A stretch of DNA of 14,933 bases from Synergistaceae bacterium UBA1358 (GCA_002306075.1 DBRW01000069.1:6194-21126); one strand, 5' to 3'; counted from the stretch's first letter, positions 7,023 to 14,712 are shown. Notes: a model not told the origin generated them from the sequence alone. Program-made: numbers and translations.

Positions 7023-8870
7023 ATGAGATTGAATAAATCTGAAGTTAAAGGGGCCAGGGAGAACTTCCTGCCTGTAAACAGGGGAGACATGGAAAGACGG
7101 GGCTGGGATTGCCTCGATTTTCTTGTCGTGTCGGGTGACGCATATGTAGACCACCCAAGCTTCGGTCATGCGATCATCTCAAGGTGGCTCGAAAAGATGG
7201 GGTTCAGGATCGGCATAGTCGCCCAGCCGGACTGGAGGAGCACCGAAGATTTCGCCAGGATGGGTCGTCCGCGGCTCGGCGTCATGGTCACTGCCGGCAA
7301 CCTCGATTCGATGCTGAACCATTACACCGCTTCAGGCAAAAAGAGAAAGAGCGACCCTTACTCTCCCGGAGGCAGGAGCGGCATGCGCCCCGACCGGGCG
7401 ACGATCGTTTACTGCAACAGGATAAGGGAGCTGTGGAAGGATATCCCGCTGGTCATAGGGGGCATCGAGGCAAGCCTCAGGAGAATGGCCCACTATGACT
7501 GCTGGGCCGACGACGTAAGGAGATCGATACTGACGGACAGCAGGGCAGACCTTCTTGTCTTCGGTATGGGAGAACTTCCCGTCACTGAGATAGCAAGGTA
7601 TCTGTCCGAGGGGCGCGACCCGGGCGACATAAGAGACGTTCCGGGTACCTGCTGGAAGACCCACGACCCCTCAAATGCAGCCGATGCCGTCGTGCTTCCA
7701 TCTTTTGAAGAGGTAAGGGCAGACAAGAAAGTCTTTGCGAAAGCCTTCAAGACGTTCTATCTCGAGCAGAATCACGCAAGAGGAAACAGGCTCATACAGG
7801 ATCAGGGGGCATGGCATGTCGTCCAGAACAGGCCTGCGAGGCCCATGACCGTGAAGGAGATGGACAGGGTCTACAGCCTGCCGTACACGAGGGCTTCACA
7901 TCCCGACTACGATGCTGCCGGTGGCGTCCCCGCGCTTGAAGAGGTACGTTTCAGCATCACGAGCCACAGAGGGTGCTTCGGGGAGTGCTCCTTCTGTGCG
8001 ATAGCGATGCACCAGGGGAGGATAATACAGACCAGGAGCGACAGCTCGATGTTGGAGGAGGCCCTTTCTTTCAAAAAAATGGTGGATTTCAAGGGCTACA
8101 TCCACGATGTTGGCGGCCCGACCGCGAACTTTGTTGTCCCTTCATGCCCCGATCAGGAAAAGAAGGGCACATGTCCGGGCAAGTCGTGTCTTTATCCGGG
8201 ACCGTGCAAAAAACTAAGGGCGGACCATTCCCGTTATATCGGCCTCCTGAGGAAGATGAGGGAGATCCCGGGGATAAAAAAAGTCTTCATCCGCTCGGGC
8301 CTCAGGTACGATTATATACTCGAGGACGGCGGCACGGATTTCCTTGACGAGCTCTGCAGATATCACATAAGCGGACAGCTCAAGATCGCGCCCGAGCATG
8401 TGAGCCCGTCTGTGCTGAGAGCGATGAGGAAAGTTCCACGTGATGTGACGGTAAGGTTCATCGAAGCGTACAGGCAGAAGAACAGGGAACTCGGCATGAA
8501 GCAGTTCCTGGTGCCCTACTTTATGTCCTCCCATCCGGGATCCGGGCTGAAGGAGGCTGTGGAACTGGCTGAGTTTATCCGTGACAGCGGGATGCGCCCC
8601 GAGCAGGCACAGGATTTCACGCCTACTCCGGGCTCGGTGTCGGCATGTATGTACTGGACTGGAATTGACCCGCTGACCGGCGAGGATGTCTATGTCCCGA
8701 AAGATCATGAGGAGCGGAAGATGCAGCGGGCCCTGCTCCAGTACTGGATGCCCGAAAACGCGGACATCGTCAGGAAGGCCCTGCTGAAAGCGGGACGTCC
8801 GGACCTTATCGGAAGCGGAAGCAAATGTCTCGTCAGGGAACGCGCCGGAGGCCGAAGAATGATAAAATAA
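7023..8870 (+). CDS. YgiQ-family radical SAM protein
   Basis: A 615-residue member of the YgiQ family (UPF0313), matching the usual length. The N-terminal part has the highly conserved FLPVNRGDMERRGWD and SGDAYVDHPSFGHAII (37-52) segments. The radical SAM cluster motif CFGECSFC (318-325) supplies Cys318, 322 and 325, which hold a [4Fe-4S] cluster that cleaves S-adenosylmethionine. Extra cysteines at 375, 384, 389 and 395 match the conserved Cys-rich region of the family. The biological reaction of YgiQ is not established, so no gene name is assigned. GGAG (7017-7020) is only 2 bases from the ATG at 7023 but 8 bases from an in-frame TTG at 7029, which could be the real start. It appears to be transcribed alone. 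Confidence 0.9.
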   Translation: MRLNKSEVKGARENFLPVNRGDMERRGWDCLDFLVVSGDAYVDHPSFGHAIISRWLEKMGFRIGIVAQPDWRSTEDFARMGRPRLGVMVTAGNLDSMLNHYTASGKKRKSDPYSPGGRSGMRPDRATIVYCNRIRELWKDIPLVIGGIEASLRRMAHYDCWADDVRRSILTDSRADLLVFGMGELPVTEIARYLSEGRDPGDIRDVPGTCWKTHDPSNAADAVVLPSFEEVRADKKVFAKAFKTFYLEQNHARGNRLIQDQGAWHVVQNRPARPMTVKEMDRVYSLPYTRASHPDYDAAGGVPALEEVRFSITSHRGCFGECSFCAIAMHQGRIIQTRSDSSMLEEALSFKKMVDFKGYIHDVGGPTANFVVPSCPDQEKKGTCPGKSCLYPGPCKKLRADHSRYIGLLRKMREIPGIKKVFIRSGLRYDYILEDGGTDFLDELCRYHISGQLKIAPEHVSPSVLRAMRKVPRDVTVRFIEAYRQKNRELGMKQFLVPYFMSSHPGSGLKEAVELAEFIRDSGMRPEQAQDFTPTPGSVSACMYWTGIDPLTGEDVYVPKDHEERKMQRALLQYWMPENADIVRKALLKAGRPDLIGSGSKCLVRERAGGRRMIK

Positions 8871-8874
8871 GCTA

Positions 8875-8903
8875 TAGACAATACATGTGTCAGGATATAA
8901 AAT
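8875..8903 (+). promoter_or_regulatory. Promoter of the Skp-like chaperone gene
   Basis: TAGACA (8875-8880) and TAAAAT (8898-8903) match the sigma-A consensus at five of six bases each, with an ideal 17-base spacer. The leader of about 35 nt contains a small CCTGT/ACAGG inverted repeat (8909-8924) and an AGGAGGT ribosome site (8931-8937). Confidence 0.6.
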
Positions 8904-8945
8904 TCTCCCTGTGTCCAGACAGGAAATTACAGGAGGTTTCACCGA

Positions 8946-9365
8946 ATGAAGAAATTTGCAGTTTTATTGGTTGCAGTCCTTGCAATGTTCTCCGTATACA
9001 CCGCAGCTTCAGCAGCAGAGGAGAAGGTGGGGTTCGTTGACGAGATGGCAGTCCTTCAGCAGTTCCCCAAGTTCAAGCAGGCGCAGCAGCAGATCGACGC
9101 GATAGGCAAGAAAAAGTCTGAAGCGGCCAAGGCTGCATTCGACAAGGAAACCGATGAAAAGAAAAAGGCCAACATCGTGCAGTCCCTCCAGCTCGAAATG
9201 AGGGAAGAAGAGGCCAAGCTCATGAACCCGATACTTAAGGAGATCAACGAGACCATCGCGAAGGTGGCGAAGGCCAAGGGTATCACCATAGTGCTAAACA
9301 AGGGCCTTGTTTACTACGGCGGCATCGATATCACGAACGATGTGGTAACTGCCCTCAAGAGATAG
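8946..9365 (+). CDS. OmpH/Skp-family periplasmic chaperone
   Basis: A 139-residue secreted protein. Residues 1-23 form a typical signal peptide (MKKF, a hydrophobic core, then AASA before AEEK). The mature part begins with VGFVDEMAVLQQFPKFKQAQ, the OmpH/Skp start, then a Lys/Glu/Ala/Gln-rich coiled-coil region (about 40-105), and ends with the conserved ITIVLNKGLVYYGGIDITNDV segment. Skp trimers grip unfolded outer-membrane proteins in the periplasm and deliver them to the Bam complex, so its presence implies an outer membrane. It has a strong AGGAGGT ribosome site, its own promoter and its own terminator, and appears to be monocistronic, unlike the common arrangement next to bamA and lpxD. 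It is slightly shorter than typical Skp. Confidence 0.87.
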   Translation: MKKFAVLLVAVLAMFSVYTAASAAEEKVGFVDEMAVLQQFPKFKQAQQQIDAIGKKKSEAAKAAFDKETDEKKKANIVQSLQLEMREEEAKLMNPILKEINETIAKVAKAKGITIVLNKGLVYYGGIDITNDVVTALKR

Positions 9366-9381
9366 CTCTCTGAGGATGTCG

Positions 9382-9420
9382 GGCGCCGTTCCGTTTATTC
9401 GGGATGGCGCCTTTTTATTT
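9382..9420 (+). terminator. Rho-independent terminator after the Skp-like gene
   Basis: A 12-bp stem (9382-9393 with 9400-9411, including two G-U pairs) closes a TTTATT loop and is followed by TTTTTATTT (9412-9420). It starts 16 bases after the stop codon. Confidence 0.88.
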
Positions 9421-9451
9421 ATCTGTACGGGCTTTTACTGGAGGTGACCGG

Positions 9452-10045
9452 ATGTCGGTATTTTGGCTTGTTTTCGGGTATCTTGCAGGTTCGTGCCCCA
9501 CGGGCTACCTTGCGGTAAAAATGCTCAAGGGGCAGGATATACGCGACTATGGGTCGGGGAACATCGGAGCCACCAACACCGGCAGGGTGCTGGGGAAGAA
9601 GTGGGCCGTGGCGGTCGCGGTCTTTGACATGCTCAAGGGCGGCATAGCCGTACTGCTGGCTTCTTTCTTTACCGACAATGATGTCATCCTTGCTCTGACA
9701 GGAGTCTTCGCTGTGCTTGGCCACAATTATCCCGTATGGCTCGGTTGGAGGGGCGGTAAGGGCGTTGCGACGACGTTCGGCGTCCTGGCTTTTTATGATT
9801 TCTTCGATCCCCTGCCCGCCCTGATCGGAGGGGCTGTATGGTATGTCGTGATGAAGACGACGAGATATGTATGCGTGGCCTCCATCGTTGCCCTCTTCGC
9901 TTCAGCCTTGCTCATGCCTCTTTTCGGCATGCCGCGTCCCTATTATATTGCCGGACTCTTTCTTGCCGCTCTTTCGACCTGGCGGCATAAAAGCAATTTA
10001 CAGAGACTGATCGAAGGCAAAGAGGGCAAGGTGGGAGAAAAGTAG
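9452..10045 (+). CDS. plsY: Acyl-phosphate:glycerol-3-phosphate acyltransferase
   Basis: PlsY transfers an acyl group from acyl-phosphate to glycerol-3-phosphate, the first step of phospholipid synthesis, in the inner membrane. The 197-residue protein has the family motifs in order: YGSGNIGATNTGRVLGKKW (about 33-51) and GHNYPVWLGWRGGKGVATTFG (about 90-110), which bind glycerol-3-phosphate and the acyl-phosphate. Hydrophobic helices alternate with these loops. The start at 9452 is chosen because GGAGG (9440-9444) is 7 bases upstream and the protein then begins MSVFWLVFGYLAGS as expected. An in-frame ATG at 9404 lies inside the upstream terminator hairpin. No plsX partner is adjacent. A terminator follows, so the gene looks like a single unit. 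I did not identify its promoter. Confidence 0.94.
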   Translation: MSVFWLVFGYLAGSCPTGYLAVKMLKGQDIRDYGSGNIGATNTGRVLGKKWAVAVAVFDMLKGGIAVLLASFFTDNDVILALTGVFAVLGHNYPVWLGWRGGKGVATTFGVLAFYDFFDPLPALIGGAVWYVVMKTTRYVCVASIVALFASALLMPLFGMPRPYYIAGLFLAALSTWRHKSNLQRLIEGKEGKVGEK

Positions 10046-10094
10046 ATACGTCTTTTCCCGTCCGGACCACGGAAAAATTACATTTGATCCGAAC

Positions 10095-10120
10095 AAGCCC
10101 GCCATGCGCCGGGCTTTTTT
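10095..10120 (+). terminator. Rho-independent terminator after plsY
   Basis: A 7-bp stem AAGCCCG (10095-10101) with CGGGCTT (10110-10116) closes an 8-base loop and runs into a T tract ending at 10120. It separates plsY from the ctsR operon. Confidence 0.78.
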
Positions 10121-10173
10121 ATTATCCGCGCACATCACCTCCGCCGGATGATGATCCTATTTGATCCATTGTT

Positions 10174-10190
10174 ATTGACTTATACTGACC
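10174..10190 (-). promoter_or_regulatory. CtsR-type heptad-repeat operator
   Basis: On the minus strand the site reads GGTCAGT-ATA-AGTCAAT, close to the known CtsR operator of two RGTCAAA heptads separated by three bases. There are two mismatches in the first heptad and one in the second. It overlaps the -35 box and spacer of the ctsR promoter, the expected position for autorepression. Assignment rests on match and position. Confidence 0.68.
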
Positions 10191-10203
10191 AAAATTATAT
10201 AAT
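10175..10203 (+). promoter_or_regulatory. Promoter of the ctsR-mcsA-clpC operon
   Basis: TTGACT (10175-10180), exactly 17 bases, then a perfect TATAAT (10198-10203). This is the best sigma-A-type promoter in the window. Transcription would start near 10210, about 25 nt before the ctsR start codon, which rules out the longer in-frame start at 10148. Confidence 0.82.
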
Positions 10204-10234
10204 CACTACAGTTCAAAGAAATGGAGTGAACGGA

Positions 10235-10726
10235 ATGTCTCTACCGTCATCAAGCTTAACAAAGGTCATAGAGGAATACATTGCTCAGCTTCTTGATGAA
10301 AACGAAGATGGCGAGGTATCTCTCAGAAGAAAGGATCTGGCCGAAAGGTTCGGGTGTGTGCCCAGCCAGATCAACTACGTGCTGAGAAGCCGGTTCGCAC
10401 CTGAGAACGGATTTCTCGTGGAAAGCCAGCGCGGCGGACACGGCTATATCAAAGTTATCCAGCTGACATTCAACAACTGTGATGAAGAGGTAGTGCATCT
10501 CGCTGACCTTGTCGGCAATGCGATCACTGAACAGGAAGCAAGGAAGCTTCTGGTAAATCTGCAGAACAGAGAGGTCATATCACCGAGGGAACGCCTTATC
10601 ATCGAGGTAGCGCTGAGAAGTCAGGAGGAAAACGGAAGGTCGCTCTTCGATGTCTCGCCTTACAGACGGGATCTCATGAGAGCCGAGCTGCTGAAAAAAA
10701 TACTTACGAGCCTTGCGCTCGGATGA
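10235..10726 (+). CDS. ctsR: CtsR heat-shock transcriptional repressor
   Basis: CtsR represses clp genes at normal temperature by binding tandem heptads, and releases DNA on heating through its glycine-rich wing. The 163-residue protein (about 155 in Bacillus) begins SLPSSSLTKVIEEYIAQLL, followed by a winged HTH (RKDLAERFGCVPSQINYVLRS) and the wing segment ESQRGGHGYIKV with the heat-sensing RGGHGYI tract. The C-terminal half (ITEQEARKLL to the end) is the dimer and McsB/Clp-contact domain. The start at 10235 has GGAGTGA 5-8 bases upstream and lies downstream of the promoter. It is the first gene of the operon; mcsA begins 10 bases after its stop. In Bacillus the arginine kinase McsB modifies CtsR, but no mcsB is present here, so release may depend on heat sensing alone (inference). 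Confidence 0.94.
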   Translation: MSLPSSSLTKVIEEYIAQLLDENEDGEVSLRRKDLAERFGCVPSQINYVLRSRFAPENGFLVESQRGGHGYIKVIQLTFNNCDEEVVHLADLVGNAITEQEARKLLVNLQNREVISPRERLIIEVALRSQEENGRSLFDVSPYRRDLMRAELLKKILTSLALG

Positions 10727-10736
10727 GGTGATCCAA

Positions 10737-11228
10737 ATGCTTTGCGAACGCTGCGGAGTAAATAAAGCCGAGATACATCTTATGAGGATCGTAAACGGAA
10801 AGCGTGTGGTGGATTGTCTTTGCAGAGAGTGCGCCAAAGATGTCCTGCCGTTTGACGAGGCCGCAAAGTTGATGAAAATGACATTCTCGCTCGAAGGGAT
10901 CCTGGATCTTCAGGAAGCATTGAAAGATCTGATCTTCCCCGCGATCGCCGGAGACGCTTTCGGCGTCGGGACGGAATTTACGTGCCCCCACTGCGGGGGA
11001 CCGATCTCAATGTCGATGTTTGCCGGCAAAGAGAATAAATGCGCAGAAAAGGTGCCGCGCGCCGAAAGCGCTTCGGCTGCCGCCCCTGCAATGAAAAAAG
11101 ACAGACTGTCCGTTCTGAAGGATGAAATGTGCGCTGCGGTCAAGGCCGAGAACTACGAACTTGCCGCACAGATCAGAGATCAGATCAAAGAAATGGAAGG
11201 CAAAACAGAGAAAGAAAAGGATGAGTGA
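10737..11228 (+). CDS. mcsA: McsA-like zinc-finger / UVR-domain protein
   Basis: McsA activates the arginine kinase McsB in Bacillus and takes part in ClpC/CtsR control and metal stress. This 163-residue protein has CERC (3-6) and CREC (29-32) forming a first zinc site, CPHC (83-86) as half of a second, and a C-terminal UVR domain (about 125-155) containing LKDEMCAAVKAENYELAAQI. The fourth CxxC pair of the family is degenerate, with only Cys102 (KCAEK) left, so the second zinc site may be incomplete. No McsB gene follows, so the usual partner is absent from the operon. ATG 10737 is used because GAGGTG is about 6 bases upstream; the ATG at 10713 lies inside ctsR. Its end overlaps the clpC start by 4 bases (GTGA), indicating coupling. 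Confidence 0.85.
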   Translation: MLCERCGVNKAEIHLMRIVNGKRVVDCLCRECAKDVLPFDEAAKLMKMTFSLEGILDLQEALKDLIFPAIAGDAFGVGTEFTCPHCGGPISMSMFAGKENKCAEKVPRAESASAAAPAMKKDRLSVLKDEMCAAVKAENYELAAQIRDQIKEMEGKTEKEKDE

Positions 11229-13699
11229 GCCGTATGTGGCAGAATTTTACTGAAAGGGGCAAGAGGGTATTCCAGCTTGCCCATAGTGAGGCTTTGCGCC
11301 TTGGACACGAAGTTATTGGGACTGAACATATACTTCTGGGACTTCTTGATGATGCCGACGGCATAGTTACACAGATCCTTTCAAACTACAATCTGCATCC
11401 CGAAGTTCTGAAAGCCGAAATAGAGAGCCTTGTAGGGACGGGCAGGCCGAGAAGCCAGCCTGTCGACCTTCCTTCAAGTCCGAGAGCCAAGCTTGTGATC
11501 GATCTTTCCATGAGGGAAGCCAGGAAGATGGGCGTCAATTACATAGGGACCGAACACATACTTCTGGGCATACTTGCCGAAGGGGAAGGGATGGCCGCAC
11601 AGCTTCTGGCATCCCATGGCATGGATCTGCCCAGAACGAGGATGATGGTCAGGAGCATACTGAGCGGGAATCAGGCAGATCCCGAACTTGACCCCATGAA
11701 GAGCGACAGTGCGCCACAAAGCCCTGAAAGCCGTGCGCCGAGCAGAACTCCCACCCTTGACCAGATAGGGATAGATCTGACTATGATGGCCAGGAACAGC
11801 GAGCTTGATCCGGTCATTGGAAGGGACAAGGAGATACAGAGGGTAGTCCAGATACTTTCCCGCCGGACGAAGAACAACCCCGTGCTTATAGGCGAGCCCG
11901 GAGTCGGAAAGACCGCAATAGCGGAGGGGCTTGCCCAGAGGATAGTCTCGGGTGAGATCCCGGAGATACTGAAAGACAAAAGGGTAATGCAGCTCAACGT
12001 GGCAAATCTCGTCGCCGGGACTAAGTACCGGGGCGAATTTGAAGAACGCATGCGCAAGATCGTCAAAGAGGTAAGAGAGGCCAAAAAAGTCATCCTCTTC
12101 ATCGACGAGATACATACCCTTGTCGGAGCCGGCGGAGCCGAAGGGGCCGTAGACGCCGCGAACATAATCAAGCCGAGCCTTTCAAGGGGAGAATTCCAGG
12201 TGATAGGCGCGACTACGATAACCGAGTACAGAAAATACATAGAGAAGGACGCCGCGCTTGAAAGACGTTTCCAACCTGTCCACGTCGAAGAGCCGTCGGA
12301 AGAGGACACTGTAAGTATATTGAAGGGGCTCAGGGACAGCTACGAGGCGCATCACAGAGTGAAGATAACGGACGATGCGCTCGAAGCAGCGGCAAAGCTC
12401 TCTCAGCGCTATATAACGGACAGGTTCCTCCCTGACAAGGCCATAGACCTCATCGACGAAGCGTCCGCGAGGGCCAGGATACAGACGCTCGAAGTCCCCG
12501 AGGACCTCAAGGCGCTCGAGAGGAGCGTCGGGGAGATACGCAGGGAAAAAGAAGCCGCTGTCGGTTCTCAGGAGTTTGAGAAGGCGGCGGATCTCAGGGA
12601 CCAGGAAAGGGAGCTTATCGCCAAGATCGCGGAATGGCGTAAGAGCTGGACAGAGTCGAGGAACCAGTTCACCCCCGACGTCAAGGCGGAGGACATCGCG
12701 ACGATCGTCTCTGAATGGACCGGCATCCCCGTCACCCAGCTCACCGAAGAGGAGAGCCGCAGGCTGCTCCGGATGGAAGATGAGATAAAGCAGAGGCTGG
12801 TAGGCCAGGACGAGGCGATCCACGCTGTGGCCCGTGCCATCAGAAGATCGCGGAGCGGCATGAAAGACCCCAAACGGCCCGTAGGCAGCTTTATGTTCCT
12901 TGGCCCGACGGGCGTGGGAAAGACCGAGATGGCCAGATCCCTTGCCGAGTTCCTGTTCGGCAGCGATGATGCGATGATAAGGCTCGACATGAGCGAGTTT
13001 ATGGAAAGACACGAAGCTGCCAAGCTTATCGGAGCTCCTCCGGGATACGTAGGCTACGAGGAAGGCGGAAAACTTACAGAGGCGATCAGACGCCGTCCGT
13101 ACTCCGTTGTCCTTTTCGACGAGATCGAAAAGGCCCACCCCGATGTATTCAACATGCTTCTCCAGCTCCTTGAAGACGGAAGGCTGACCGACGGGCAGGG
13201 ACACCTGACCGATTTCAGGAATGCCGTGATCATTATGACGAGCAATATCGGGATAAGCGAGGCGATGAAGGGAAGGAGCCTGGGATTCGCGGAGGCAGAT
13301 GGTCCCGGCATGGATACGGCAAAGATGAGATCGACGGTCCTGGACGCGGCGAAGAATGCCTTCAGGCCCGAGTTCCTGAACAGGGTGGATGAGATCATAG
13401 TCTTCGATCCGCTCGGCAGGGAACAGCTCCTGAAGATAGTGGATATAATGCTCAACGAGGTAAGATCGAGGACCTCCGAGTGCGGCATAACCCTGGAAGC
13501 CGACGAAGATGCGAAGAAGCTGCTGCTTGAGAAAGGCTATGACCCGAAGTACGGGGCAAGGCCGCTTCGCAGGGCCATCCAGAAGATGGTGGAGGACTCG
13601 CTTTCCAATATGATGCTCGAAGGGACCGTGAAGGCTGGAGATAAAGTCACAGTCTCCGCTGCCGACGGGGAGCTCAGATTTGAGACAGAGAAAAAGTGA
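11225..13699 (+). CDS. clpC: ATP-dependent Clp protease ATPase subunit ClpC
   Basis: ClpC is a hexameric AAA+ unfoldase that feeds substrates to ClpP. The 824 residues contain two N-terminal Clp repeats (about 8-72 and 83-147, each with IGTEHILLGL or GTEHILLGIL), a first ATPase domain with Walker A GEPGVGKT (223-230) and Walker B around FIDEIHTL (292-299), a middle coiled coil with a UVR-like EFEKAADLRDQE (about 450-461), a second ATPase domain with GPTGVGKT (560-567) and LFDEIEKAH (630-638), and the ClpP-docking LGF tripeptide (686-688). All catalytic motifs look intact. The GTG at 11225 overlaps the mcsA stop; an ATG at 11234 (MWQNFTERG) matches Bacillus ClpC equally well and may be used instead. 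Co-transcribed with ctsR and mcsA, and presumably CtsR-repressed and heat-inducible. Confidence 0.95.
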   Translation: MSRMWQNFTERGKRVFQLAHSEALRLGHEVIGTEHILLGLLDDADGIVTQILSNYNLHPEVLKAEIESLVGTGRPRSQPVDLPSSPRAKLVIDLSMREARKMGVNYIGTEHILLGILAEGEGMAAQLLASHGMDLPRTRMMVRSILSGNQADPELDPMKSDSAPQSPESRAPSRTPTLDQIGIDLTMMARNSELDPVIGRDKEIQRVVQILSRRTKNNPVLIGEPGVGKTAIAEGLAQRIVSGEIPEILKDKRVMQLNVANLVAGTKYRGEFEERMRKIVKEVREAKKVILFIDEIHTLVGAGGAEGAVDAANIIKPSLSRGEFQVIGATTITEYRKYIEKDAALERRFQPVHVEEPSEEDTVSILKGLRDSYEAHHRVKITDDALEAAAKLSQRYITDRFLPDKAIDLIDEASARARIQTLEVPEDLKALERSVGEIRREKEAAVGSQEFEKAADLRDQERELIAKIAEWRKSWTESRNQFTPDVKAEDIATIVSEWTGIPVTQLTEEESRRLLRMEDEIKQRLVGQDEAIHAVARAIRRSRSGMKDPKRPVGSFMFLGPTGVGKTEMARSLAEFLFGSDDAMIRLDMSEFMERHEAAKLIGAPPGYVGYEEGGKLTEAIRRRPYSVVLFDEIEKAHPDVFNMLLQLLEDGRLTDGQGHLTDFRNAVIIMTSNIGISEAMKGRSLGFAEADGPGMDTAKMRSTVLDAAKNAFRPEFLNRVDEIIVFDPLGREQLLKIVDIMLNEVRSRTSECGITLEADEDAKKLLLEKGYDPKYGARPLRRAIQKMVEDSLSNMMLEGTVKAGDKVTVSAADGELRFETEKK

Positions 13700-13720
13700 T
13701 ATGGGTAAATAACAAAGCAG

Positions 13721-13770
13721 CCCGAGAGGATAAAATCATATGTAATTTTATCCTCTCGGGTTTTTGTTTT
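13721..13770 (+). terminator. Strong Rho-independent terminator after clpC
   Basis: A perfect 16-bp stem (13721-13736 with 13745-13760) closes an 8-base loop and leads into TTTTTGTTTT (13761-13770). It ends the ctsR-mcsA-clpC transcript. Confidence 0.93.
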
Positions 13771-13800
13771 TTGTGATAGCATTTGTTCTGTTTTTAATAT
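13771..13800 (+). promoter_or_regulatory. Candidate promoter of the secreted PPIase gene
   Basis: TTGTGA (13771-13776), 18 bases, then TAATAT (13795-13800), directly after the clpC terminator. It leaves a leader of about 25 nt containing the GGGAGGGG ribosome site (13815-13822). Confidence 0.5.
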
Positions 13801-13829
13801 ATCGGGAAATATCCGGGAGGGGTTTTGTA

Positions 13830-14708
13830 ATGTCTTTCAGGAAAGTAACAAAGTTGATCGCACTCATTTCAACGGTCGTGCTGATCGCCGCTTCGGCAGC
13901 GATGGCAGCCGACAAGCCTGTACTTACAGTCGGAACGTCGACTCTCGACGAAAAGGAAATAATCAACCTTATGTCCAGCACGTCGGGAGGCAACATGATG
14001 ATGGTCGGCCTCATGCTTGCGCAGTCGACACTCCCGGAGAGAGTAGAACTTGTCAATCAGATGGCTCACGCACTCCTCTTCGCCGAGGCGGCAAAGACCA
14101 GCGGACTTGAATCGCGTCCCGACATCGCATTCCAGATCAAATGGCAGACGATGCAGATACTGATGCAGGCATACTTTGAACAGAACTCGGCAAAATGGGA
14201 CATGAGCGAAAAGGCCGTCAGAAATTACTATGACACTCACAAAGAGGAGTTCTTCCAGGCTCCCGCGGCGCATGCAAGGCATATACTCTCGGATACCGAG
14301 GGAGGAGCCCTCGATGCGGCGCTGGAAGTCTATAAGACGAAGGATTTCGCAAAAGTCGCTTCTGAATACAGCCGCGACCCAGGCAGCGCCAAGAACGGCG
14401 GGGACCTGGGCTGGGTAGAGAAGGGAATGATGGTAAAGCCGGTCGAGGAAGCGATAGAGAACGCAGCTGTCGGTTCTCTCGTAGGTCCTGTCAAGAGTGA
14501 TTACGGATGGCACATAATCGAGGTGCTTGAGCGTCGTCCCGGAAGACAGCTCTCCTATGAGGAATCCGGCGAAAGGGCCCTTCAGGGACTTCAGAGGCAG
14601 TATCTTGAAAATGAGATCAAGGTGCTTCAGGCCAAGTTCGGCGTGACCATAGACGAAGAGGCCCTCAAAAACCTCGGAGGAGTACCGGCTCCCGAAGCCG
14701 CAAAGTAG
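13830..14708 (+). CDS. Secreted parvulin-type peptidyl-prolyl isomerase (SurA/PrsA-like)
   Basis: A 292-residue extracytoplasmic foldase. Residues 1-26 form a signal peptide ending AMA before ADKP; there is no lipobox cysteine, so it is a soluble periplasmic protein rather than a PrsA lipoprotein. The N-terminal part (about 30-135) is the helical chaperone region typical of SurA/PrsA/PpiD, with LPERVELVNQMAHALLFAEAA. The parvulin domain (about 145-235) has HARHIL, SRDPGSAKNGGDLGWVEKG, VGPVKSDYGWHIIEV: the active-site fold and the conserved histidine of GWHII are present. A Gln/Ala-rich helical tail follows. The ATG at 13830 has GGGAGGGG 7 bases upstream; the in-frame ATG at 13764 lies within the clpC terminator's T tract. 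It probably helps fold outer-membrane or secreted proteins, in line with the Skp-like protein nearby. Confidence 0.87.
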   Translation: MSFRKVTKLIALISTVVLIAASAAMAADKPVLTVGTSTLDEKEIINLMSSTSGGNMMMVGLMLAQSTLPERVELVNQMAHALLFAEAAKTSGLESRPDIAFQIKWQTMQILMQAYFEQNSAKWDMSEKAVRNYYDTHKEEFFQAPAAHARHILSDTEGGALDAALEVYKTKDFAKVASEYSRDPGSAKNGGDLGWVEKGMMVKPVEEAIENAAVGSLVGPVKSDYGWHIIEVLERRPGRQLSYEESGERALQGLQRQYLENEIKVLQAKFGVTIDEEALKNLGGVPAPEAAK

Positions 14709-14712
14709 ATCC

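Noticed and set aside
8909..8924. CCTGT/ACAGG hairpin in the Skp-like gene leader as a riboswitch or thermometer
   Set aside because: A 5-bp stem that does not cover the ribosome site; too short to claim a regulatory RNA.
8214..8942. A 242-codon minus-strand frame over the end of the YgiQ gene
   Set aside because: It is antisense to conserved YgiQ sequence and shows no recognisable domain or ribosome site.
10064..10079. Small CCGT/ACGG inverted repeat just after plsY
   Set aside because: A 4-bp stem without a T tract; the real terminator lies at 10095-10120.
12182..13204. A 340-codon open frame on the minus strand within clpC
   Set aside because: It is fully antisense to well-conserved ClpC motifs; it is a codon-bias shadow.
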